From: Nannochloris sp. 'desiccata'
Lineage: Eukaryota > Chlorophyta > Trebouxiophyceae > Chlorellales > Chlorellaceae
Assembly: GCA_019044685.2 (NCBI GenBank)
Contig: JAGTXX020000008.1
Location: forward strand, 310,001-374,000
Direction of reading: 5' to 3'
DNA length: 64,000 bases
The position numbers and the translations under genes are program-made. Below, piece after piece: positions 9,486-18,173 of the stretch. The number at the start of each line of letters is the position of its first letter. Position 1 is the stretch's first letter. The notes under the pieces are model-generated. The model had not been told where the DNA came from. It made no database searches and saw nothing but the letters and a program-made list of their open reading frames with translations.

Positions 9486-11143
9486 GGTGAGGAAAGTTGA
9501 GAGGAACTTATCACTGTTGCTGATGATCTGCACTGTGGGACTAAAGCCAGGGTGAGATGGCGTGGCCACCGCTCTAATGAATTCCCGACCTCGTCGGGTG
9601 TCCAACAAGGCAGTGCTGCCTCTAATCCAGAATGGAACTTGGTAGCTGATGTGCTCACAAGGCAGATCCAGGAAGCTGTAGAACCCAATGGTGGCATCCA
9701 GTTGTACTCAAAGGCAACGTCCCGTTCGCTCACGCTTGGCAGTGCTCCGCTACCTGATTCTATTATCATTAAAGTCCTTATGCTTTTGCTTGCGGATGAT
9801 ATATATTGCATCTTTTTCAAAGAATGAGGCTGAGTTGGATTTCCTTCTGCAAAGAATTAATGAGGTATGCACTCGATGGGGACTAAAAGTCAGTATTGCC
9901 AAAACCAATATTTTGGTTATTGCTGGCGGTGAAAGGCCACCTGACCCACGCGTTAGCCTAAATGGCGAAGAAATCAAAGTGGTTGAGCACGCTAAGTACC
10001 TGGGCTCCTGGTATAGTAATAATGGATCAATTGAAAAAGAAATCAATGTCCGTGTTGGTGCAGCATGGGGCGCTGGTCGTAAACTAGGCCCTATTTTACG
10101 AGCCAAAAAGGTGAGCATTAAGTCTAAGGTCCACATGTACCAGAGTTTGGTGCTACCAATTCTGACATATGGAGCAGAGTCCTGGCCCTTGACTACCGCG
10201 CTAACAGCTAAACTTGAGCACTATCATCAGTGCCAACTCCGAGCTATTCTCGGTCTCAGCTGGAGAGACATGGTATCGAATAAAGAAGTGCATGAACGAT
10301 TAAAAACTGTATCTATGGAAGAATGTTGTAGACGCCAACGAATGCTTTGGATGGGTCATGTCGTTCGGATGCCTGACAACCGCCTGCCCAAGATACTTTT
10401 ATTCGGCCAAATGGAGGGCCACCGGATTCGGGGCAGAAAACTGAGTTTGCGTCGGCTGTATGAAAAGGATATTATGGAGTTAAAAGGCGGGTTCCCTGAT
10501 GGACTAGACTGGTATGAACTAGCCAGTGATCGGAAAATCTGGCCAAAGTTTGTTATGCGTGAGCCCCTGGCGCAGCAGCCAGCAACAGAATCAAATGGTC
10601 TCCAAACCACAAATGGTCTCCAAACCGCCTCTGCTGCTGCTGTCGATGCAAATACTCATGCTGATGGTAATGTTCACCCTGTCAGCCAGCCGCCCAGCAC
10701 TGCACCTTTGAGAAGAAGCAGCAGGATAATTGAAAGGATGGGTCAAAGCCTGTCCACCCCCTTGAATGCCCCCTTGACCTCTTCTAGTGGACAGCCAAGG
10801 CGGAGTAATCCGTCTTCGCCATACATTGGGAGACCTCGGGGGCGTCCCCGTGGGTCCGGAAGAGGAACTGGCGCCTACATGCCTACTGGGAATAGCAGAG
10901 GACGTCCTGTGGGTAGTAAGTCTAAGCGTCACGGTTTTTAATCATGTTCCTCTCTGAGGCGGTGAATATTTTGTGGCGTCGACGGCGTTTTTGGCTGTGT
11001 TTTTCCATATTCCTATCTTAAAAGAACTGTTTTACAAATATATTTTCTCTATTATTATCTGAATCAGTTTTCTGGCAGCAGAATATATTCATATATTAAA
11101 GGCTGTAAAGAGAGAGAGAGAGAGAGAGAGGTGAGGAAAGTTG
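9486..11143 (+). mobile_element. LINE, family F, 5'-truncated, with target-site duplication
   Basis: The insertion occupies 9500-11129 between direct copies of GGTGAGGAAAGTTG at 9486-9499 and 11130-11143. Its 3' end is a (GA)n tail starting near 11108, preceded by TGTAA. The same 3' end occurs as a short second insertion at 41895-41965. The left end enters in the middle of the RT domain, the usual result of incomplete target-primed reverse transcription. Confidence 0.93.
9552..10941 (+). pseudogene. LINE reverse transcriptase fragment, frameshifted
   Basis: The frame ending at 9827 holds the RT blocks SSGVQQGSAAS and LLADDIY (catalytic ADD). The protein then continues in another frame, to 10941, so there is a frameshift near 9800-9830. 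The downstream part has LPILTYGAESWPL and RRQRMLWMGHVVRMPD, typical of the C-terminal region of RTE/CR1-type LINE proteins. It ends in Arg/Gly/Pro-rich repeats (RGRPRGS, SRGRPVGS) resembling AT-hooks. This copy cannot make an active polymerase. Confidence 0.85.
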
Positions 11144-11585
11144 CCACGTCAGCCGGCTGGTCTCCCAAGGCATAGTACAAGGAAAAGTGTAGATAGCAAT
11201 GAATGTGGCGGTATGACCCTAGTTACGGTAGCGTGTGGAAGATAGATAGCATACATTCGTGTTTTCAATAAGTGATAGAGGAAAGAAAAAGTTTGTTGGT
11301 AAGAGTTTTACCTACCCAAGATAGTGGCGGTTGCGGGGCTCTTTCCAAGTTGATAAAATTTACAGCAATGCATAGGCCAGAGAGTAGCTGCGTAGTGACT
11401 GATTGCTTCCAGATGATATCTGTTGAGGTGTGTAGTAGTGAATATGCTGCTTTCTAGCAGTGTACAGTCAAGACGACCAGCGGTGAAGGTGCTTTGATTT
11501 ATAAATGGTGTGCAAATCGACCATTGAATGCTGGAAAATGTTCTCGACCTTGCGTAGACGGTAGCTATAGTTTAAAAGAGGAAAA
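11144..11585. other. Intergenic, no gene seen
   Basis: Flank of the LINE insertion. A 61-codon open frame at 11272-11457 has no recognisable feature. Confidence 0.5.
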
Positions 11586-11709
11586 TTGGAATCTTACGCG
11601 ACTACCAATTGCGCCACGAAGCCTAATAAGAATAGGGCATTATTTATTATTTACTATGAAATAATTATGCTATTGACCTCGGCAGGACTCGAACCAGCAA
11701 CCTTAAGAT
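11586..11709 (-). tRNA. trnW-CCA: Candidate circularly permuted tRNA-Trp(CCA) gene
   Basis: On the minus strand the 3' half (11709-11674) precedes the 5' half (11623-11586), with 50 AT-rich bases between them. Joined 5' half to 3' half, they give a 74-nt cloverleaf. The acceptor GGCTTCG pairs with CGAGGTC at 7 of 7 positions (two G-U). The D region is TGGCGCAATTGG (A-box like). Anticodon stem TAAGA/TCTTA pairs 5 of 5, loop TTCCAAA gives anticodon CCA. Variable loop is AGGTT, T loop TTCGAGT (B box GGTTCGAGTCC), discriminator A. The D stem has one mismatch and the T stem one T-T. Bases before the 3' half (TTGGA) can pair with TCCAA of the anticodon loop, as in a splicing bulge-helix-bulge. A T4 run follows the 5' half, fitting Pol III termination. 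A decayed or unrelated arrangement is possible but would not explain the matching stems. Confidence 0.75.
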
Positions 11710-12070
11710 AAATCCAAGATGTCGGCTCAAGGTCGCTTTTGTCCCGTAGAATAAGATATGAACTTTTCAGAAAATCGAGCCCCCCGGTGCCTATACTCAA
11801 AAAAACATAGAGCGCAACCAATTCCCTCTAGCTTTGAATCATGTCCTCGATCCACGGAGTTTTATTAGCTTTCGCGAGCTTTTAAAATATTTTGGCATCA
11901 AAGATTGATCATCAAAATTTCTGGAAATCACTGTATATCAAGTGCGCACCACCTACAATATTACTATCAATATTAAGGATTAGGGTTATAAGCGTGCTTG
12001 CCTGCTTTACCCCTGTTTCGTTCGAAAAAAATAAATAAAAAAATTATCAAACCCCTTGCCGTCAGTCGTC
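11710..12070. other. Intergenic and leader of LINE family A
   Basis: No gene seen. The left end of the LINE lies somewhere here (perhaps after about 11950), but I cannot place it. Confidence 0.4.
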
Positions 12071-13405
12071 ATGCCCCCCATGAAGCTTAAAGCTACACCA
12101 AGCCTCTATACTAGCGAAGGAATCTCTCCTTTACCTATAGTAGTGGCAACAACCAAAGCTTATGCTCGGAAAAGCCTCGTTGACCAGGCTGCAGCATTTA
12201 CTGCTGTCGTCGCCCGCTCTCTCGAAGACGTAGTGCGGCGTAACCCTGATTTCCCTCGAGGTCTAAACGTCCGCGACTGCTTTCAAGAAGCTGCAACTAA
12301 AAGCACTGCAAATGGATTCTTAATAGCTAAGTTTACTATTGTTAACCCAGCTATTATAGCCTGTATCGCACAACTTACTGACTCCTCCCCGTTGCTGCCC
12401 ATCAAGGAACCCAACCCCGGGTTTATTGAAATCAAGCTCTCCTGGGAGAATCGTATTGGTAAATACTACCGTCTTCTGGACGTACCGCAAGGTCTCTCTG
12501 TTGAAGGGCTTGTTAATTCTATTAATAGCCTCCTCCCTTGCAAATACGTAGATACCCACAAAGGACCCGGTGGCTACCCTGTGGTTGCCCAACATGTTGT
12601 CGAATTCACCGTTCCTTCTGCTCGGGATATCCCTCCTGAATTCACTCTTCCTCATCAACTTAGAAACAAAAAAGCCTACTCCGTCAGAGTGCTTCATGTG
12701 CCTACTGTTGACAACAAAATCGCCAACGGCCTTGCCAGGGTACCTCTTGTTGAATGGATGGACACTCATTCTGCTCCAACCTGGCATTCTGGATCTCCCA
12801 TTTCTCAAAATGGTGCCAGTTTTGCCCGCCAAGCACCCCTTACCCCTGCTGGTCCTTCTGCTTGGAAGAGCGGAAAAGCGGTCAAAAATGATAATTCTCC
12901 AGCACAAATCGCTCACCAGAACTTTCTTAATGCGCGCAACAAACAACACCTCTATCAAAATAAGCTTGCAAACAATGAGAAAGCTGCAGTTGCTAAAAAA
13001 GCAGCAGAAGAGCGCGCTGCTGCTGCGGCTGCGGAAGCCGCTGTTGTTGCTGCCCAAAAATTAAAGGCAACAGTAGCAAAAGCCAAAGCAGAGTCTGAAG
13101 CGTATGTTAGACAGCTTGTTATGAATTCTATCAGTGCAGCCTTTGAGAGGCATGCTCCGGAAGAAGCAGCAGCTATTAAAGCAGCGGCCGCTGCTGCCGA
13201 TGCTGCTGCTGCCGATGCGACTGCTGACAAAATTGAAGCCCTCCGTCTCCAAAGAAGCAAACGTGTCCGAGCTGATTCTGACCAGGATGAAGATGAAGAT
13301 GTAGATGATGGTGACAATACCCGTATGCTTGATGCGGACACATCGAAGAATGACTCCAAGAAAGCAAAGGAAGCCGATATCCCGTCGCCCATGGTGGTAG
13401 CTTAA
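12071..13405 (+). CDS. LINE ORF1, gag-like RNA-binding candidate
   Basis: 444 residues from the ATG at 12071. No zinc knuckle is visible. Residues about 60-220 form a globular region shared with the ORF1 at 3295 (around IEIKLSWENRI and LLDVPQGLSVEGLV). Residues about 285-400 are an Ala/Lys/Glu-rich probable coiled coil, suitable for trimerisation. The C-terminus has a short basic patch (SKRVRADSD) and a strongly acidic run (DQDEDEDVDDGD). By analogy with LINE ORF1 proteins it should coat the element's RNA; that is inferred from position and the ORF2 behind it. Confidence 0.75.
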   Translation: MPPMKLKATPSLYTSEGISPLPIVVATTKAYARKSLVDQAAAFTAVVARSLEDVVRRNPDFPRGLNVRDCFQEAATKSTANGFLIAKFTIVNPAIIACIAQLTDSSPLLPIKEPNPGFIEIKLSWENRIGKYYRLLDVPQGLSVEGLVNSINSLLPCKYVDTHKGPGGYPVVAQHVVEFTVPSARDIPPEFTLPHQLRNKKAYSVRVLHVPTVDNKIANGLARVPLVEWMDTHSAPTWHSGSPISQNGASFARQAPLTPAGPSAWKSGKAVKNDNSPAQIAHQNFLNARNKQHLYQNKLANNEKAAVAKKAAEERAAAAAAEAAVVAAQKLKATVAKAKAESEAYVRQLVMNSISAAFERHAPEEAAAIKAAAAAADAAAADATADKIEALRLQRSKRVRADSDQDEDEDVDDGDNTRMLDADTSKNDSKKAKEADIPSPMVVA

Positions 13406-13447
13406 ATCTGAATCTTTGATGATTTCAGTAAACACTACAGTCTTCTA

Positions 13448-16400
13448 ATGTCTTCAAATCCTACTGTACTCAAAATAGGCAGCCATAATATACGTGGCGG
13501 CCTTATTCAGAATAATCAAGTTTCCCCAAAAGCTCAAGCTCTAGCATACTTTTGGGCAGCTCAACACCTAGATATCATTTTTATCCAAGAACATAAAGTT
13601 GCTGATTTCTTCATGATTAGCAGTCTTTGCGGAGGACCTTTACGCCCTTGGAAAGCCTATTTTAATCACCATAAACCTACATCTAGTGGCAACCCAAGTT
13701 GTGCGATTTTCATTCGCCGTCGTCTTATTAGTTCCAACCTTATCAAGATTCAAGAAAACTCTCTTAGTAAATCTAGCAATGGCCGCCTTATTTCACTTAA
13801 TATAACTTGGGGTGGCCATCGTCTTCAGCTCGCTTGCATGCATTTGCCCAACACACCTGCAGAGCAGCGAGATTTTATTGACACCCTTTTAGTTCCACTA
13901 GCCAATACTACCAACGGCAATTCTTTGCATAGAAAGATATGGGGAGGTGATTTCAACTTTGTTCACAACCCTAGCCTTGATAGAATCCAACGTGTTACTG
14001 AAAATGGAGTTACAACGCTGCAACGACCAATGATTACGACAACTCCTATTGGCACCCTTTGGTCTACTCGTTTCTCCAATCTCTGTGACTTATATCGTCA
14101 AAAGCACCCTACTAGTCGAGATATGAGTCGTTTTGATCCTGTCTCTACCTCAGCAGGGCACGGCGGTAGCGCCCGCCTTGATCGCTTCTATATTTCTGAC
14201 TCGTTGGAGTCCTCTAGTCCTTACTCTCGCCCATGCAGCACCACTATAGTCCCTAATACGATCTCTTCTGACCATCTTTTAGTTACTATGGATTTAGTCG
14301 CGCGAGTTTCTACATCTCTTCCTACACCTGCCCAAGCGCCACCCCGTTGGCGCAAGCGGCGTCGCTACAAACTTATGTTTAAACACGTACCTTCTTTAGT
14401 TGAAGAATATGAGACTAAATTAGTCTTTCTCTTCAGTCAAGCTCCCTTAGATCAACGTCAGCTACTTGAATGGTACCCTAGCTTCAAGCTGCAGTGGACC
14501 AACCTTATCGTCGAAACAAATATAAAATATTGTTCGCTGCGAAATGCTGCCCCTGCACATACTACAGCTGATTTGCAACTTGCCTTCTCTCACCTACAGG
14601 CAGCTTCAAATGCCGAGCTATCGACAGTCTTGCAAACGTACACAGCTGCACATCAAGCCAATACTACTGCTATTGCTGTCTACAGTTCAACTCATTCTGC
14701 TCTATTGGCTCGATATAATATTCATGAAAATGAAGTCCCCAACAAGAACCTCACACATTGGATTGCACCATGTTCTCATACAACTATTCAAGCAATTAAA
14801 TCTCCCTCTGGACAGCTGGTTACTAACCCTGTCCGTTGCGCGAATATCTTTGCGAAAAAATTTGCCGCCGTTAGTAGCCTCCCGGCAACTAGTACTGCTG
14901 CTCAGCAAGAAGTCTTAACTTATTTAGAACAATCAAATCTACCTAAAATAGATGCAGCAGAAGCGGCTATCCTTGGTAGTGGTGTTGTGACAGTAGAAGA
15001 AGTCAATTCTGCTATTAAACACACCCGCCCCGGCACTGCTCCTGGCACTGATGGCATACCTATTGCCTTTTACCACCTTAGCAGAACAATTCTAGCTCCG
15101 CTCTTAGCAAAAGTATATAGCGCTGCTCATTCTATTAATGACGCTCCAGCATCATTCTGTTTAGGTGCTATCTCACCTCTTTACAAACTTGACCCCACTG
15201 CTGGCGACCTCACCGACACTCAATTTTATCGCCCGATTACATTATTGGATGTCGACTACAGGATCCTAGCCAAAGTTTTAGCTACCCGATACAAACCCAT
15301 CATGCCTAAAATAATTCATCCTAGTCAATCTGCTTTCATATCTGGCAGAAATATTGGTGACTGCAACTGGCTCCCCCAATTTCTTGCCCCGCTGCTAGCA
15401 CGCTCTGGTCAGTCAGCAGCACTCCTTCTGTGTGACATTGCTAAAGCATATGATACAGTTGATAGAGAATTCTTATGGCAAATTATGGCTCTTATGGGTG
15501 TTGGAGACGATTTTTTAAAATGGATGAAACTCCTTCACCGCAACACAAAAGCGTGTGCTGTCGTCCGAGGTTACCTCGGCGACGCGGCCAGCATCCTTGC
15601 TGGAGTACGACAAGGCTGCCCTCTTGCGAATATGCTCTTCTCCTTCGTTACTCACGCCTTGATTCTCTTTTTACAACCTCTAGAAATTGGTATCAAAATC
15701 AATAATAAAGTGGTTCCAAATACTTTATTCGCCGACAATTTACGCGCTCTTGCGGCTCTCTTTGAGAACTACCAATGCCCCAAAGCAACACAGTTACTCA
15801 ACGCTCTGGTCATTTTTGGAAACGCCTCCAACTTACGTCCCTCTGTACCAAAGTTGGAGTGCTTATTGCTTGGAGCTATTCCAGCAAATACTCCTTCCAC
15901 TGTCACCAGCATCGGCAATTTTAAGTTAGTACCGCTAGCGCGCTCCCTTGGCCTACAGCTCCCTGAAGGTACAGCCTTTCCTTCAAACTCATGGGATCTT
16001 CTGGCAACCAAATTTGACAAGAGATGCAAGCTTATCAGTCAATGTGGCTTATCCATGTTTGGCAGAAGCAGAGCTATCTCTAGCTACAGTAATTCAGCTC
16101 TCTACTATGTAGCTGAACATGCCCCACTTCCCACTGCGGCTGTTCTCAGTAGACTTTCAAAAACTACCTCCAACCTCATTAACCGAAATGTCGGTCCAGT
16201 AGCTCCAGGACGTGGTTTCTATGGGATTAAACCAGCAGCACTAGCTGGTCCACCAACAAAAGGCGGCTTCGGCCTAATTCCTATTGAATCACACATAGTT
16301 GCTCGTCATGCTAAAGTTGGTCTCAGGTTATTATTTGATCCAGCTGATGTTACTTGGATCCATCTTGGTCGCCAACTCCTCGCAACCACATGTCCTTTCC

Positions 16401-17761
16401 GTGACCATGGTGGTGGCAATTCGCGTCTGGCGGCTGTGTCCTTCCCGACCTCGGTTGACCCAGCAACTTTACCTAGTCCTCTTTCTTTCCTTTTGAAAGC
16501 GCTTTACCAATTACCCCCCCTGATTGTCAATCCCTCCTTAGCTCCAGGGCCCTGGTGTTATGGAGTACCTCTGTGGAATAATAAATTCATTGTCGCCACC
16601 AACCCCGCCACCGGCACTTCTCTTGGCACAAGTTTGAATTCTTTAGATTCCGCAGCTGGATTTTACTCTACAGTGTCAACATTACATACAATTGGTGATG
16701 CATTAACTTGCTATGGTAGACTAAGCGCTATTCCTCTTAATTTAGCAACTAGTCAAACACACGCGTTGTACCGAGCAGTTGCAAATGACTGTTTTGGACC
16801 AGAAACTTCTGGAGTTTGGACTAACCCTAATAGCAGTGGTTTACCTGAACTATCAATTGCAAAACCTCGCCTCTTTGCTCTATTAAAATCAATTCGACCA
16901 GATTGGCTGAGCGCTGCTCATTCTCTCCTTGCCGAAGACGAACACGCACCTGTTCCAGCTCCAAAACCATCAATGGACGATGCTTTATCTATTCTCCTTG
17001 GTAATCTTGGCTGGATGCAAAATCAAAAATTCATTCCAACAGCTGAGTATACAGTAAAATGGGGCACCCGACAACATTTTGAGACCACGGCGGCGTTCAC
17101 CGCTCAACTCAACAAGTTTAAAAATTTCACTCATATTGCTACTCCTGTTGGAAATGACACCACACGCCTTCAAAGGCTTTATTCTGCTTTTAAACGAGCT
17201 TGGTATATCCGTTGGGATCGCAAGCACACGGAGATATTATGGCTCTTGGCACATGATGCTCTGCCTACAGCAGCACGCCTTCACACAACAGACACGTGCT
17301 CCTGCTGCCCTACTATCACCACCCCAGGCCTTCTTCACCACTTCTGGTCTTGCTCTGTATCTGAAGCTATTCGAAATGAATTTTGGCAGCAGCTCAGCTC
17401 CTTAGAAGGCTTCTCTCAAAGTACCCTCCGCCGCCACCACCTTTGGCTCTTGGAATGTCCGCTTCCCTCCTTCTACCAACCGCTCTTGCCCGTGGTTGCT
17501 CTGGCTGCCCTCAATGCAATGGATTCTGGACGTAGATCTCTATTTCGTTTATCACGTAACAGCTCTACAGCATCCATCCCCACTGTCGAACGAGCGGCTA
17601 TCCGCAATGGCATTGCCGCTTTTTGGAAGCTCCTTGCCCAATTTGCAGCCAACCCACAAGCCCCTCAACGATGGTCCTCTCTCCCTGAAGACCATCCAAT
17701 CATCCACTGGAACTCTACTGCAGCAAAACTTGAGCTGTCACCCAGGCTATTGCAGCCATAA
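13448..17761 (+). CDS. LINE ORF2: AP endonuclease plus reverse transcriptase
   Basis: 1437 residues. The N-terminal exonuclease-endonuclease-phosphatase domain (about 5-285) shows IGSHNIRGG, FIQEHK, WGGDFNFV and SSDHLLV, the expected catalytic Asn, Glu, Asp and Asp-His. The RT domain (about 560-830) has FYRPITLLDVDYRILAKVLA, SAFISGRNIGD, LLCDIAKAYDTVDREFLW (first catalytic Asp) and AGVRQGCPLANMLF. The catalytic box reads FADN (residues 761-764) rather than FADD. Near residue 1290 a Cys/His cluster (CSCC, then HHFWSC) forms the zinc-like tail. The frame is intact, but the lost aspartate makes present activity doubtful. Confidence 0.92.
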   Translation: MSSNPTVLKIGSHNIRGGLIQNNQVSPKAQALAYFWAAQHLDIIFIQEHKVADFFMISSLCGGPLRPWKAYFNHHKPTSSGNPSCAIFIRRRLISSNLIKIQENSLSKSSNGRLISLNITWGGHRLQLACMHLPNTPAEQRDFIDTLLVPLANTTNGNSLHRKIWGGDFNFVHNPSLDRIQRVTENGVTTLQRPMITTTPIGTLWSTRFSNLCDLYRQKHPTSRDMSRFDPVSTSAGHGGSARLDRFYISDSLESSSPYSRPCSTTIVPNTISSDHLLVTMDLVARVSTSLPTPAQAPPRWRKRRRYKLMFKHVPSLVEEYETKLVFLFSQAPLDQRQLLEWYPSFKLQWTNLIVETNIKYCSLRNAAPAHTTADLQLAFSHLQAASNAELSTVLQTYTAAHQANTTAIAVYSSTHSALLARYNIHENEVPNKNLTHWIAPCSHTTIQAIKSPSGQLVTNPVRCANIFAKKFAAVSSLPATSTAAQQEVLTYLEQSNLPKIDAAEAAILGSGVVTVEEVNSAIKHTRPGTAPGTDGIPIAFYHLSRTILAPLLAKVYSAAHSINDAPASFCLGAISPLYKLDPTAGDLTDTQFYRPITLLDVDYRILAKVLATRYKPIMPKIIHPSQSAFISGRNIGDCNWLPQFLAPLLARSGQSAALLLCDIAKAYDTVDREFLWQIMALMGVGDDFLKWMKLLHRNTKACAVVRGYLGDAASILAGVRQGCPLANMLFSFVTHALILFLQPLEIGIKINNKVVPNTLFADNLRALAALFENYQCPKATQLLNALVIFGNASNLRPSVPKLECLLLGAIPANTPSTVTSIGNFKLVPLARSLGLQLPEGTAFPSNSWDLLATKFDKRCKLISQCGLSMFGRSRAISSYSNSALYYVAEHAPLPTAAVLSRLSKTTSNLINRNVGPVAPGRGFYGIKPAALAGPPTKGGFGLIPIESHIVARHAKVGLRLLFDPADVTWIHLGRQLLATTCPFRDHGGGNSRLAAVSFPTSVDPATLPSPLSFLLKALYQLPPLIVNPSLAPGPWCYGVPLWNNKFIVATNPATGTSLGTSLNSLDSAAGFYSTVSTLHTIGDALTCYGRLSAIPLNLATSQTHALYRAVANDCFGPETSGVWTNPNSSGLPELSIAKPRLFALLKSIRPDWLSAAHSLLAEDEHAPVPAPKPSMDDALSILLGNLGWMQNQKFIPTAEYTVKWGTRQHFETTAAFTAQLNKFKNFTHIATPVGNDTTRLQRLYSAFKRAWYIRWDRKHTEILWLLAHDALPTAARLHTTDTCSCCPTITTPGLLHHFWSCSVSEAIRNEFWQQLSSLEGFSQSTLRRHHLWLLECPLPSFYQPLLPVVALAALNAMDSGRRSLFRLSRNSSTASIPTVERAAIRNGIAAFWKLLAQFAANPQAPQRWSSLPEDHPIIHWNSTAAKLELSPRLLQP

Positions 17762-18173
17762 ATTCACCTCATCTTCACCAGCACCGTTATTTTTCCACTT
17801 TTCATTTTCTCTTTTACTACTTTTTCCCTCTCTTTTCCTCCCTTTTTTCTTCATCCCTTTTTCTACATGTCTTCTTGGTGCTTTCTACTAGCCTCCGCAT
17901 CTCGGACTAGCAGATGTTTTTATTTTTTGGTTGAAAACTTTCAGTTACCGTATCACCGCTGCTGGCATTTTCTTTTTCCTTTGTTGACCAGCAGAATTAT
18001 TGTGACCTAAATTGGTGCCTATTAATAGTTCATTTCACGTTGGTTTACTTTTCTTATGTCAGGCTTTGATTAACTGTTTCGTCTCGCCTCTTTTCTGTCT
18101 CCAGGTAGCCTATTCATATGTCAACGCTCCAGAGGAGCTTAATCATGTAACCCCTTCAGTTCAGTTCCGGTTT

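Larger units (their letters stand above)
12071..18173 (+). mobile_element. LINE, family A, nearly full length, two ORFs
   Basis: Dicistronic non-LTR retrotransposon: ORF1 12071-13405, a 42-nt gap, ORF2 13448-17761, then a 3' UTR ending near ATGTAACCCC plus TTCAG repeats at about 18146-18165. Both frames are open over their whole length. The right end abuts, or is interrupted by, the truncated second copy of family C at 18174. Confidence 0.88.

Noticed and set aside
11674..11739. A 60-nt D-armless tRNA (GACCTTG pairing with CGAGGTC) instead of a permuted gene
   Set aside because: It would need a weak anticodon stem with two G-U pairs and leaves the excellent 5' half at 11586-11623 unexplained.
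11978..11990. Telomere-like TTAGGG and CCCTAA words near 11980 and 4745
   Set aside because: Single units only, no array.
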